NCBI GenBank assembly: GCA_934547065.1
Contig: CAKTEF010000015.1
Span: 1 to 43,299 of the forward strand
Source of the DNA: an uncultured Faecalibacterium sp.
GTDB lineage: Bacteria; Bacillota; Clostridia; Oscillospirales; Ruminococcaceae
Reading direction: 5' to 3'
Length of the DNA stretch: 43,299 nucleotides
A model generated the notes under the pieces. It made no database searches. It saw nothing but the letters and a program-made list of their open reading frames with translations, and was not told the origin of the DNA. Below are positions 20,532 to 29,041 of the stretch, piece after piece. Within the stretch, counting starts at the first letter, position 1, and each line of letters starts with the position of its first letter. The translations under genes were made by a program, and so were the position numbers.

Positions 20532-21460
20532 TGTTCTTCCTTCCATGCGGTCAGCACCTGATCCAGCTCTGCCGGGGTCTCCACGGCGGCGCAGGTCACG
20601 CCGGGCAGCGTCTTTTTCACAAAGCCGGACAGCGCACTGCCCGGGCCGACTTCCAGAATATGATCGACCCCCAGCTCGCCCAGACGGCGCAGGGTATCTT
20701 CCATGTAAACACTGCTCTGCACCTGCTTCACCAGCAGGGCGGCAATGCTGTCGGCCTCGGCCTTTTCGCGGCCAAGGCAGTTGAACAGCACCGGAACTTT
20801 CATGGAACCAAACGCTTCCGTTTCAAACCGCTTTGCCAGTGCATCCCCGGCGGGGGCCATCAGGCAGGTGTGAAACGGGCCGCTGACCTTGAGCGGGATG
20901 CAGCGGCGGGCACCGGCTTCTTTGGCCAGTGCGGCGGCTTTGTCCACTGCGGCTTTTTCGCCGCCAATGACCAGCTGGCCCGGGCAGTTGTAGTTGCAGA
21001 TCTGCACACAGCCCAGAGCCGAAGCCTGCTCGCAGCAGGCGGCAAGCGTGTTCCGGTCAAGGTTCAGCACGGCGGTCATGCCGCAGTCGATGCCCTGAGC
21101 CGCCTCTGCCATGGCTTTGCCCCGGTAGGCGGCCAGTTCAATGGCCTGCTTGGCGCTGAACACCCCGGCGGCTTCCAGCGCGGAATATTCGCCGAGGGAA
21201 AGTCCGGCCACATAGGCGGGCTTGATGCCCTTTTCCGCCAGCACGGCGGTCACGCCGCAGGCAAAGGCCACCATGCAGGGCTGGGTGTACTGGGTCTGAT
21301 TCAGAACGCCGTCCGGGTCCTCAAAGCAGACGCGGTGCAGGTCAAAATCCAATTCTGCGCTGTCGAACGCCGCCCGGAAGGCGGGAGCATCTTCGTAAAA
21401 TTCTTTGCCCATGCCGGGGTGCTGAGCGCCCTGACCGGCATACAAAACGGCAAGTTTCAT
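20528..21460 (-). CDS. fabD: Malonyl-CoA:ACP transacylase FabD
   Basis: Moves malonyl from CoA to ACP; 310 residues. LYAGQGAQHPGMGKEFYE at the N-terminus, nucleophile Ser in GLSLGEYSAL (usual GHSLGE; the His before Ser is Leu here), catalytic His in SGPFHTCLM, and the GPGSALSG end motif. ATG at 21460 overlaps the upstream stop by ATGA, with GGAGG. Confidence 0.95.
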   Translation of the reverse strand: MKLAVLYAGQGAQHPGMGKEFYEDAPAFRAAFDSAELDFDLHRVCFEDPDGVLNQTQYTQPCMVAFACGVTAVLAEKGIKPAYVAGLSLGEYSALEAAGVFSAKQAIELAAYRGKAMAEAAQGIDCGMTAVLNLDRNTLAACCEQASALGCVQICNYNCPGQLVIGGEKAAVDKAAALAKEAGARRCIPLKVSGPFHTCLMAPAGDALAKRFETEAFGSMKVPVLFNCLGREKAEADSIAALLVKQVQSSVYMEDTLRRLGELGVDHILEVGPGSALSGFVKKTLPGVTCAAVETPAELDQVLTAWKEEQ

Positions 21461-22524
21461 CGGTTTTGCCTCCATTCAGTCACAAGTTCGTCCATCAGTT
21501 CGCGGACGGTGTACATCCGGTCAAGCCTGCCCACATTGTCCCCACAGAAGAAAAGCCCTTCCTCCACATTGCCTTTGACGGCTTCAATGAGTGCATGGGT
21601 GATGCAGTAGGGCACTTTGGCGGGGTCGCAGGTTTTCAGACAGCGGGCGCAGTGTTTGGGCGGGAAGCGTTTTCCCTCTGCCATTGCCTGCACCAGCGGG
21701 GTATTCAGCGCCCGGCCCGGCATTCCCACCGGGCTGTGGATGATGCGCACATCTTCCGGGACAGCGTGCAGGAGAACCTCCTTGTACCCTTGCGATGCAT
21801 CGCATTCGGAAGTCGTGATAAAGCGGGTGGCAAGCTGAACACCGGCGGCACCCATGCGGGTAAAGTGGGCCATATCGGCCCCGGTGTACACGCCGCCCGC
21901 TACGAACACCGGGATGCGGTGGCCGAACGTTTCCTCATACGATTTCACTTCGGCCAGCACCTCAGGCAGGATCTCGTCCAGTGTCTGGCATTTCCCGGTC
22001 AGCAGGTCGGTTTCGGAAAAGCCAAGATGCCCGCCCGCCTTGCAGCCCTCGATGACCACAAAATCGGCGGTGCGGCCGAACTCCTTGGCCCAGCGGCGCA
22101 GGATGAGCTTTGCCGCCCGGCCGCTGGAAACGATGGGGGCGATCGCAACTTCCGGCGTGTTCACAAGGCCGGGCAGTTCCAACGGCAGACCCGCGCCGGA
22201 CACCACCGCGTCCACCCCCGCTTCCACGGCGGTGCGGATGGCGGCGGCATAGTCCTGTGTGGCGACCATGGCGTTGATGGCCACCATGCCCGCGCCTTTT
22301 GCAAGGGCCTTTGCCTTTTGGATTTCCGCCGTCAGGGCCCGGTGGTTGGCGGCTGCCGGGTCGCGGGCAAAGTCCGGCTCCCGGTAGCCCGCATCGGCGG
22401 TGGAGATGCACCCCATGCCGCCGCAGGCAGCTACGGCACCGGCCAGCCCGCCCAGCGAAACGCCCACGCCCATGCCGCCCTGTAAAATGGGCACGGACAG
22501 GGCTTTTTTCCCGAGGGTCAGCAT
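21457..22524 (-). CDS. NAD(P)H-dependent flavin oxidoreductase (nitronate monooxygenase family)
   Basis: 355-residue FMN TIM barrel of the NPD/nitronate monooxygenase family: VPILQGGMGVGVSLGGLAGAVAACGGMG, EGCKAGGHLGF, VFVAGGVYTGADMAHFTRMGAAGVQLATRF. It is a paralogue of the neighbouring FabK but carries a longer C-terminal part with CARCLKTCDPAKVPYC, four cysteines suited to metal or Fe-S binding. Its start ATG is interleaved with the fabK stop (ATGCTGA). The position between fabK and fabD suggests a lipid-linked job such as a second enoyl reductase or a detoxifying oxidase; the function is not established. Confidence 0.85.
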   Translation of the reverse strand: MLTLGKKALSVPILQGGMGVGVSLGGLAGAVAACGGMGCISTADAGYREPDFARDPAAANHRALTAEIQKAKALAKGAGMVAINAMVATQDYAAAIRTAVEAGVDAVVSGAGLPLELPGLVNTPEVAIAPIVSSGRAAKLILRRWAKEFGRTADFVVIEGCKAGGHLGFSETDLLTGKCQTLDEILPEVLAEVKSYEETFGHRIPVFVAGGVYTGADMAHFTRMGAAGVQLATRFITTSECDASQGYKEVLLHAVPEDVRIIHSPVGMPGRALNTPLVQAMAEGKRFPPKHCARCLKTCDPAKVPYCITHALIEAVKGNVEEGLFFCGDNVGRLDRMYTVRELMDELVTEWRQNR

Positions 22525-23453
22525 TCCGCATTCAGCGCACGGATGCGCTGCCTCCCACTGTCCCACAGGTCGGCCAGAATGTCCGCCACCGGGCGCACCT
22601 CATGCAGCATTCCGGCCACCTGACCGGCCATCAGGCTGCCGGTGGCGGTATCGCCCTCAAACACGGCGCGGCGCAGGCTGCCCAGCGTGTATTTTTCCAG
22701 TTCCATCTTGTCGGCCCCGGCCTTTTCCTGCCGGACATACTCGCGGCTCATGCGGTTTTTCAGCACACGCACCGGGGAGCCGCCGATGCGGCCGGTGACG
22801 ATGGTGTCGCTGTCCTTGGCCTTGAGCAGGGCGGCTTTGTAGTTTTCATGGATGGGGCATTCCTCGCTCACGAGGAGGCAGGTGCCCACCTGCACGCCGC
22901 AGGCTCCCAGCGCCAGCGCTGCCGCCAGCTGACGGCCGTCGGCAATGCCGCCCGCCGCAACGACGGGCACATGCACTGCGTCCACCACCTGCGGCACCAG
23001 CGCCATGGTGGCCATTTCGCCCACATGGCCGCCGCTCTCGGTCCCCTCGGCGATCACAGCGTCGATGCCAAGCGGCTCCAGATGCTTTGCCAGCACGGCG
23101 GCGGCCACCACAGGGATCACCTTAATGCCGGCGGCTTTCCACATGGGCACATATTTCCCCGGGTTGCCCGCGCCGGTGGTGACCACCTGCACGCCTTCCT
23201 CCACCACGATCTTTGCAAATTCATCTGCCTGCGGATGCATCAGCATGATGTTCACACCGAAAGGCTTGTCGGTCAGCTGCTTGCAGCGGCGGATGTTTTC
23301 GCGCAGGGTGTCGGCATTCATGCCGCCGGCCCCAATGATGCCCAGCGCACCCGCGTTGGAGCAGGCGGCGGCAAATTCACCGGTGGCAATGTTGGCCATG
23401 CCGCCCTGAATGATGGGGTATTTTGTGCCCAGAATTTCGTTCAGAAGTTTCAT
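22518..23453 (-). CDS. fabK: Enoyl-[ACP] reductase II FabK
   Basis: FMN-containing, NAD(P)H-dependent enoyl-ACP reductase closing each FASII cycle; 311 residues. YPIIQGGMANIATGEFAAACSNAGALGIIGAGG, MLMHPQAD, VTTGAGNPGKY, AEGTESGGHVGE (catalytic His region), VVAAGGIADGRQLAAALALGACGVQVGT. No FabI is present in the window, so FabK is probably the main reductase, which predicts low triclosan sensitivity of this step. Confidence 0.94.
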   Translation of the reverse strand: MKLLNEILGTKYPIIQGGMANIATGEFAAACSNAGALGIIGAGGMNADTLRENIRRCKQLTDKPFGVNIMLMHPQADEFAKIVVEEGVQVVTTGAGNPGKYVPMWKAAGIKVIPVVAAAVLAKHLEPLGIDAVIAEGTESGGHVGEMATMALVPQVVDAVHVPVVAAGGIADGRQLAAALALGACGVQVGTCLLVSEECPIHENYKAALLKAKDSDTIVTGRIGGSPVRVLKNRMSREYVRQEKAGADKMELEKYTLGSLRRAVFEGDTATGSLMAGQVAGMLHEVRPVADILADLWDSGRQRIRALNAEC

Positions 23454-23456
23454 AGC

Positions 23457-24401
23457 TTATCCTTTATACGTAAAGACTGCCCCGCCCCAGGTCAGGCCGC
23501 CGCCGAAGCCAATGCAGGCCAGCGGTTTGCCCGGGATCAGCTGCCCGCTCTCGGCCAGCTCATTCAGGGCTACCGGGATACTGGCGGCGCTGGTGTTGCC
23601 ATGGCGGTCCATGTTCTTGTAAAACTTGGCCGGGTCAGCCCGCAATGCCTTGACACAGTGGTCAATGATGCGGCTGTTGGCCTGATGGCAGACCACCCAC
23701 GACAGATCATTCAGGGTCAGTTGTGCTTCATCCAGCACGGTATGCAGACATTTGGGCAGAGCGTCCACCGCAAAGCGGAACACCGCCCTGCCGTCCATGG
23801 TGATCGGAGCAGAACCGGTGCGGCTCGCCCCGCCTGCGTGGAGGACATCGCTGCCGCGTGCGCCCAGCGTAAGCGCAAAAGGCGTATCGGCCAGCCGGAA
23901 GACAGCGGCCCCGGCCCCATCGCCGAACAGGACGCAGGTGGAGCGGTCGGCGGGATCCATCAGGCGGGAGAGGGCCTCGCACCCAATGACAAGGGCGTAC
24001 TGCCCGTCCATCGTTTCCAGCAGTCCCCGCGCCACGGCCATGCCGTACAAAAAGCCGGAACAGGCCGCGTTGATATCCAGCGCGGGCCGGTTTTCCGGCA
24101 GACCCAGCGCCGCCTGCACCTGACAGGCGATGCTGGGGGTGGCATCCGGTGCGGACAGGGTCGCGCAGACACAGCACCCGATGTCCGCAGGGGAAAGACC
24201 GCTGCGTTCCAATGCCTGCCGTGCGGCGGCAATGGCCAGCGTGGCGGCGGATTCGTCCTCCGTACACCAGTGCCGGGTGCGGATGCCGGTGCGGCTGGCG
24301 ATCCACTCATCGCTGGTGTCCACCATGCGGCTCAGGTCCTCATTCGTGACCGTCCGGCCGGGCAGCGCCCCGCCGGTGGCGATCAACTGCAAACCATTCA
24401 T
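23457..24401 (-). CDS. fabH: 3-oxoacyl-[ACP] synthase III FabH
   Basis: Starts fatty-acid synthesis by condensing acyl-CoA with malonyl-ACP; 314 residues. Catalytic Cys in [11 protein letters not shown], His in [12 protein letters not shown], Asn in [28 protein letters not shown] near the N-terminus. ATG at 24401 overlaps the accA stop (ATGA). Only 3 bp separate its stop from fabK. Confidence 0.96.
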   Translation of the reverse strand: MNGLQLIATGGALPGRTVTNEDLSRMVDTSDEWIASRTGIRTRHWCTEDESAATLAIAAARQALERSGLSPADIGCCVCATLSAPDATPSIACQVQAALGLPENRPALDINAACSGFLYGMAVARGLLETMDGQYALVIGCEALSRLMDPADRSTCVLFGDGAGAAVFRLADTPFALTLGARGSDVLHAGGASRTGSAPITMDGRAVFRFAVDALPKCLHTVLDEAQLTLNDLSWVVCHQANSRIIDHCVKALRADPAKFYKNMDRHGNTSAASIPVALNELAESGQLIPGKPLACIGFGGGLTWGGAVFTYKG

Positions 24402-25348
24402 GCGTTCCTCGTTTCTCCGATCTGGCGGTATTTCTTGTAGCGTTGCTCAGCCAGCTGTCGGCCGTTCACGCTGCACAGTTCTTTCAGGTGGGTGCGCAGG
24501 GCCGCGTCCAGCCGCTCAAACAGGGCCGCATGGCCGCGCTGAGCACCGCCCACCGGCTCCGGGATCACTTCCTCCACGATGCCGTCGTTGTAGAGGTCCT
24601 GTGCGGTCAGCTTCATCATCTCGCAGGCTTCGCCGCTGCGGGAGGCATCCTTCCACAGGATGCTGGCAAAGCCTTCCGGGCTCAGAACGGAATAAACGGC
24701 ATTTTCCAGCATCAGGATGTGGTTCGCCACGCCCAGCGCCAGCGCGCCGCCGGAGGAACCCTCGCCGGTGACGACCGCAATGACCGGAACCGTCAGGCCG
24801 CTCATCTCCATCAGGTTCCGCGCAATGGCTTCGCCCTGGCCGCGCTCCTCGGCATCCTTGCCGGGGTATGCGCCCGGCGTGTCGATAAAGGTAATGATGG
24901 GGCGGCCGAACTTTTCGGCCTGCTTCATCAGGCGCAGGGCCTTACGGTAGCCTTCCGGCCCCGGCATCCCGAAGTTGCAGGCCAGATTTTCTTCCAGCGT
25001 GGAGCCCTTGCGGTGGCCGATGACCGTCACGGGCATCCCATGGAACCGGGCGATGCCGCCCAGAATGGCGCGGTCCTCTTTGCATTGACGGTCGCCGCAC
25101 TGCTCGAAGAAATCCGTGAACAGCGCGGAAACGGTTTCGTCGATGTGGGGGCGCTCCGGATGCCGGGCCAGAAACACCCGGTCCTCGGCGGTCAGCGGGC
25201 CGCAGGAGCGCAGGATCTCATCTTCTTCCACGGCCAGCTCCGCCAGCTCGGACGCATGGGCTGTGATGGCCTCCATATCACCGCTGCCTTTCAGCGCGGC
25301 GATCTGAGCGTCCAGCGGAGCCAGCTGCTCTAAAATTTCTTTGATCAT
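24398..25348 (-). CDS. accA: Acetyl-CoA carboxylase carboxyltransferase alpha subunit
   Basis: Carboxyltransferase half that moves CO2 from carboxybiotin to acetyl-CoA; 316 residues. [70 protein letters not shown], and [13 protein letters not shown] are standard. Overlaps accD by 4 bp. Confidence 0.96.
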   Translation of the reverse strand: MIKEILEQLAPLDAQIAALKGSGDMEAITAHASELAELAVEEDEILRSCGPLTAEDRVFLARHPERPHIDETVSALFTDFFEQCGDRQCKEDRAILGGIARFHGMPVTVIGHRKGSTLEENLACNFGMPGPEGYRKALRLMKQAEKFGRPIITFIDTPGAYPGKDAEERGQGEAIARNLMEMSGLTVPVIAVVTGEGSSGGALALGVANHILMLENAVYSVLSPEGFASILWKDASRSGEACEMMKLTAQDLYNDGIVEEVIPEPVGGAQRGHAALFERLDAALRTHLKELCSVNGRQLAEQRYKKYRQIGETRNA

Positions 25349-26217
25349 AGGCGCTTTCCTCCGGTATGAAGCTGCAAAATCTGGATCAGCGTATCCCGCA
25401 GCTGATCACGGGGAACCACCTGATCCACAAAGCCGTGCTCCATCTGAAACTCGCTGCGCTGGAACCCGGCGGGCAGCTTTTCCCCAATGGTCTGCTCGAT
25501 GACGCGCGGCCCGGCAAAGCCGATGAGCGCACCCGGCTCCGCCAGCATGATATCTCCCAGGCTGGCAAAGCTGGCGGTCACGCCGCCGGTGGTGGGATGG
25601 GTCAGCACGCTGACGTACAGCCCGCCCTTTGCGGAAAAGCGCTGAATGGCAGCGCTGGTCTTGGCCATCTGCATCAGGCTGAAAATGCCCTCCTGCATCC
25701 GGGCACCGCCGCTGGCCGAAAAGATGACCAGCGGCAGACGCTTGGCCGCGGCATGCTCGATGGCGCGGGTGATCTTATCGCCCACGGCCGTACTCATACT
25801 GCCCATAAAAAAGCGGCTGTCCAGCACGGCGGCCACGCAGGCGACCCCGCCAATGCGGCCTGTGGCCGTGACGACAGCTTCGTGAAGGCCGGTCTTATTC
25901 TGAGCGGCGGTGAGTTTTTCCTCGTAATCGGGAAAGTGCAGGACATCCTGCGGGGCAAGGTTTGCGTCCAGTTCCCGGAAGCTGCCGTGGTCCAGCACCA
26001 GACTGAGCCGATAATACCCGCCAATGGGCATGTGGTAGCCGCAGTTGGGGCAGACGTACAGGCTTTTTGTCCACAGAATGCGGGCAGCGCGGCGGCCGCA
26101 CTGCTTGCACTCCACGAACTGAGGCTCCTTCCAGACGGCTCCGGCATCCCGCTTGGCTTTCAGCTGGAAGGTCCGTTCCCGCATTCGGCCGGGGAACAAA
26201 TCTCGGATATCGTTCAT
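25345..26217 (-). CDS. accD: Acetyl-CoA carboxylase carboxyltransferase beta subunit
   Basis: 290 residues. The N-terminal zinc ribbon C-x2-C ... C-x2-C is intact ([10 protein letters not shown] and [10 protein letters not shown]), followed by the crotonase fold with [19 protein letters not shown] and [16 protein letters not shown]. Forms the alpha2-beta2 carboxyltransferase with AccA. 11 bp after acpP. Confidence 0.96.
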   Translation of the reverse strand: MNDIRDLFPGRMRERTFQLKAKRDAGAVWKEPQFVECKQCGRRAARILWTKSLYVCPNCGYHMPIGGYYRLSLVLDHGSFRELDANLAPQDVLHFPDYEEKLTAAQNKTGLHEAVVTATGRIGGVACVAAVLDSRFFMGSMSTAVGDKITRAIEHAAAKRLPLVIFSASGGARMQEGIFSLMQMAKTSAAIQRFSAKGGLYVSVLTHPTTGGVTASFASLGDIMLAEPGALIGFAGPRVIEQTIGEKLPAGFQRSEFQMEHGFVDQVVPRDQLRDTLIQILQLHTGGKRL

Positions 26218-26228
26218 CGCTGTCTGCC

Positions 26229-26456
26229 TCAGACGTGTGCGGTGATGTAGTTGAAGATGTCACCCACGGTCTTGAGCTTTGCCAGCTCCTCGTCCGGGAT
26301 GGATACGCCGCAGGCATCTTCCAGCGCCATGTTCAGCTCCACGGCATCCAGGCTGTCGGCCTCCAGATCCTCGGTCAGGCTGGCCTCCATGGTCACCTTA
26401 TCTTCCTCGCAGTTCAGGGTATCAACAACGATCTTTTTCATTTCTTCAAACGTCAT
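26229..26456 (-). CDS. acpP: Acyl carrier protein
   Basis: 75 residues, acidic, with the phosphopantetheine serine in EDLEADSLDAVELNMALED (DSLD rather than the more usual DSLD/DSLT/DSLE variants, well within the family). First gene of the FASII operon. AAGGAG lies upstream of ATG 26456. Substrate of AcpS (7267-7683). Confidence 0.96.
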   Translation of the reverse strand: MTFEEMKKIVVDTLNCEEDKVTMEASLTEDLEADSLDAVELNMALEDACGVSIPDEELAKLKTVGDIFNYITAHV

Positions 26457-26485
26457 GGCAGTAGTCTCCTTTATTTGACTTGTCT

Positions 26486-26499
26486 TTTGAATATCTAAA
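26486..26499. promoter_or_regulatory. FabT-like inverted repeat in the FASII leader
   Basis: TTTGAATATCTAAA, an imperfect dyad resembling the FabT-type box (TTTGA-x-TATCAAA). It sits about 25-35 bp downstream of the probable transcription start, where a repressor could block. A second dyad AAATTGT (26567-26573) / ACAATTT (26584-26590) is upstream of the -35. No fabT or fapR gene is in the window, so the regulator is unknown. Confidence 0.4.
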
Positions 26500-26527
26500 T
26501 TTTTTGAGTTTTCTTGCGAACACGACC

Positions 26528-26555
26528 ATTATACCCAAATCGTTGGATAAGTCAA
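26528..26555 (-). promoter_or_regulatory. FASII operon promoter
   Basis: Minus strand TTGACT (26555-26550), 16 bp, TATAAT (26533-26528). The 130 bp before acpP are much more AT-rich than the operon. The rest of the 26457-26766 gap (26591-26706) shows nothing recognisable. Confidence 0.85.
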
Positions 26556-26706
26556 GAAAAATAGTTAAATTGTTTTAGATTTTACAATTTTGACACAGAT
26601 CGCTTCCGTACCAGGCGCGTTCGCCGCCGCCGATCTTACAGCCGGAAACGGCGGAAGATGCGCGGTTCGGCCGGGTGATCCGCCCCCCGAATGGCGGCCG
26701 CAACAT

Positions 26707-26750
26707 AAAAACCGACCCCCGTGTGCCGCGGCACACGGGGGTCGGTTTTT
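26707..26750. terminator. 44-bp perfect palindromic terminator
   Basis: AAAAACCGACCCCCGTGTGCC pairs fully with its mirror arm around a GC centre and ends TTTTT on both strands. It ends the secreted-protein gene and insulates the FASII promoter. Confidence 0.94.
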
Positions 26751-26766
26751 ATGGGATGGTTTTGAA

Positions 26767-27726
26767 TTACTGGATCACGATGATCCGGCTGATCTTATCA
26801 CAGGAGTAATTGCCGCTGACGGTGGCGATCTCCTCATAGGTGCCGGGCTCCGTGGGGAACGTGCTCTGCTCCGAGCCTCCGAACAGGCTGGCCAGGAAGC
26901 CCTCCTGTTTTCTGTATGTCACACTGACCCTGGCTCCCTCGATGACCTGGCCGTTGTCCTCCAACACGGCAGCCGGATTGAACGCAGCGCCCTCGGCTGC
27001 GGTCATGGCCGCCGGAGCCTCCTGCGCCCAGTACAGCCGCACACCGGCCGTCTTGGGCTTGATGCGGAACATGGCAAGACCTGCCGTGTTCACATCGCCG
27101 GATTCCAGAGCAATGGCCCCCGCGATGTAGTTGCCTGCATCGGTGGGCTGCTCGTCCAGATAAATGCGGCTCATCGCCCCCTCCGGCAGATAGCGGCGGA
27201 TCATTTCCAGCGCCAGCTTCATCCCGGTGGAGACATCTTTCAGGGTGGGCAGGTAGAATTTCAGGCTGTCCATTACGGACACCACTTCATCCGCTACCCG
27301 CAGCAACACGCTGACATCGTTGCCGTCGATCAGCTGCTTGAGGTAGGCGTAGACGTTGAATTCTTCCTCCTGCTCCGGGTTGGCCGACATCTTCTTGGGC
27401 AGCGGGATCATCTTGAGCAGGGTGCGGATCTTGCCCGAAAGGATCAGCGTCACATACCCCTTTGCTTCACCGCCGGTGCCCAGCACCACGCCGATATACT
27501 GGGTATCGGCAGGGGTGGTCTGCACACTGAGGGTAAACGGCGAACCATACGTCATATCGCCCGACGTGGTCAGGCGGATCGAAACAACATCGTTGGTCTG
27601 GTCCAACTGGGCCGCTTCCGGTGTGGGGAGCTGCGTGCCGGCCGCTGCTGCAGACGCAGGGACAGCAGCTACACTCAGCGCCAGAACGGCGGCAAGCAGC
27701 AGCGAGATCAGTCTCTTGGTCTTCAT
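26767..27726 (-). CDS. Secreted protein of unknown function
   Basis: 319 residues. ATG at 27726 is chosen because AAGGAGGT lies just upstream and it starts directly with a Sec signal peptide (MKTKRLISLLLAAVLALSVA... ASA). The mature part begins with a beta-rich stretch (VVSIRLTTSGDMTYGSPFTLSVQT, like an Ig or cohesin-like strand pattern), then a helical section (residues 110-200), then more strands ending in an Ig-like PGTYEEIATVSGNYSC...IIVIQ. No catalytic motif was seen. A cell-surface binding role is possible but unsupported. Own promoter and terminator. Confidence 0.8.
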   Translation of the reverse strand: MKTKRLISLLLAAVLALSVAAVPASAAAAGTQLPTPEAAQLDQTNDVVSIRLTTSGDMTYGSPFTLSVQTTPADTQYIGVVLGTGGEAKGYVTLILSGKIRTLLKMIPLPKKMSANPEQEEEFNVYAYLKQLIDGNDVSVLLRVADEVVSVMDSLKFYLPTLKDVSTGMKLALEMIRRYLPEGAMSRIYLDEQPTDAGNYIAGAIALESGDVNTAGLAMFRIKPKTAGVRLYWAQEAPAAMTAAEGAAFNPAAVLEDNGQVIEGARVSVTYRKQEGFLASLFGGSEQSTFPTEPGTYEEIATVSGNYSCDKISRIIVIQ

Positions 27727-27782
27727 TCCAATGACCTCCTTGTTTGCATTCACAAGTCATTTCCCGATCCTGGGACACCTAT

Positions 27783-27811
27783 ATTTTACCGCATTCCGCA
27801 GTGCGGGTCAA
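27783..27811 (-). promoter_or_regulatory. Promoter of the secreted protein
   Basis: Minus strand TTGACC (27811-27806), 17 bp, TAAAAT (27788-27783). Confidence 0.8.
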
Positions 27812-27872
27812 TAACGGGATTCAACCGATTCCAGCGTTTGAGGTTTTAGCGAAATTCAAAGGGCAGCATCCT

Positions 27873-28202
27873 CGCCCTCTCAGTCAAAACCTGACGGTTT
27901 TGCCAGCTCCCCCAAAGGGGGAGCCAATTGCGGCTCACGGGCAGGCCCGTCCTTTGTACAACCTCTCAGTCTCACTTCGTTCGCCAGCTCCCCTAGTAGG
28001 GGAGCCCTTGGCAAAGAGGTTTCCTCGCAGCGCAACTGGGAACTTGCAGGGCTTTCCGCCACGCCAGAGCCTCCCCTACTAGGGGAGGTGGCATTGCGAA
28101 GCAATGACGGAGAGGTTGTACAGAGCAGGGCCTTACCTGGGATATGCGTTGGCTCTCCTTTCGGGAGAGCTGTCAAAGCCTGCGGCTTTGACTGAGAGGG
28201 CG
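27873..28202. repeat. 330-bp interspersed element with terminal inverted repeats (family member 2)
   Basis: Ends are perfect 16-bp inverted repeats: CGCCCTCTCAGTCAAA (27873-27888) and its complement (28187-28202). A second inverted pair, TGTACAACCTCTC (27955-27967) / GAGAGGTTGTACA (28110-28122), is nested inside. Between them are short dyads (GCTCCCC-TAGTA-GGGGAGC, CTCCC-CAAA-GGGAG types). No ORF. It looks like one MITE-like element inserted in another, or a composite palindrome unit; parts recur at 8188-8420. It fills most of the 27727-28302 gap. Confidence 0.82.
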
Positions 28203-28302
28203 TATTCAAAACAAAAAAGGCCCACCGCACCTTTCGGTGCAATGAACCTCAAAATACAGTTGCTTCAGTTCCAGTGCGTTTCCCTGACGTGGACGCAATG
28301 GA

Positions 28303-28902
28303 TCATTTCAGGAACTTATGCACCGCGCGGGCCACGATGCCGCCCAGAATGCCGGACACCAGGAACTCGGCCACGCCCTGCACGCCGACCAGCAGCACCA
28401 CGAACATCAGAGGATTGGCAGCGCCCTTGACGGACACCAGGTTCTGCACATAGTCACAGTGGTAGAACGCCAGCACGATGTAGCCCATGAAGAACAGGGT
28501 GTTCAGAGCCGGGGCGCTCATGGCGCTGACAATGTAGCTCCAGGTGCGGGATTTGTCCAGCTTGCTCAGGCCGCCGAAGATCAGGCCCGCACACAGGCCC
28601 ATCAGCACGCGCATCCCCACGCACAGGATAAAGGTGTTGACCGGGCTGACCTGGAACAGGGCACCCGTCATGGCGGAAGCACCGGTCACGGCATCGTAAA
28701 AGCTCACCGCGCCAAACACGCCGCCCAGCACCGCACCGGCGGCCGGGCCCATGGTGATGGCACCCACCGCAATGGGCAGGGTCAGAAAGCTCATGTAAAG
28801 CGGGCCCACGGGCACGCTGCCCAGGCCGATGGCCTTCATGACAAGCTCAATGGCAACCAGCAGAGCCAGCCGCGTCAAAGTACGAAGATCGTTGTTTTTC
28901 AT
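28303..28902 (-). CDS. ECF transporter S component (probable pantothenate or related vitamin uptake)
   Basis: 199-residue membrane protein with six predicted helices: LTRLALLVAIELVMKAIG, LPIAVGAITMGPAAGAVLGGVFG, VNTFILCVGMRVLMGLCAGLIFGGL and so on. The ALLVA-x-x-x-V-M start, the G-P-x-x-G-A loop and the C-terminal basic tail are typical of ECF substrate-binding subunits, which need a shared EcfAAT module (not in the window). The substrate is inferred from neighbours: it lies behind coaX and near coaBC, so pantothenate is the best guess; folate-type S components look similar. AGGAGG precedes the ATG. Confidence 0.85.
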   Translation of the reverse strand: MKNNDLRTLTRLALLVAIELVMKAIGLGSVPVGPLYMSFLTLPIAVGAITMGPAAGAVLGGVFGAVSFYDAVTGASAMTGALFQVSPVNTFILCVGMRVLMGLCAGLIFGGLSKLDKSRTWSYIVSAMSAPALNTLFFMGYIVLAFYHCDYVQNLVSVKGAANPLMFVVLLVGVQGVAEFLVSGILGGIVARAVHKFLK

Positions 28903-28994
28903 TTCAGTTTCCTCCTGCTGCCGTTCCGCCCTTTGTGTCGGATACGGCGCAAATCTGGTTTTTTAAGAGATGTTGTCAGGGAAATCCTCTATAA

Positions 28995-29036
28995 ACACCC
29001 TCCCCCGCCTGCACAACGCAGCGGGGTGAGGGGGTC
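28995..29036 (-). terminator. Possible terminator behind the oxidoreductase
   Basis: Imperfect GC-rich stem (ACCCCC-TCA-CCCCGC / GCGGGG-GA-GGGT) with a GTTTAT tail on the minus strand, between the oxidoreductase stop and the ECF S gene. It may only reduce read-through. Confidence 0.45.
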
Positions 29037-29041
29037 TATCT

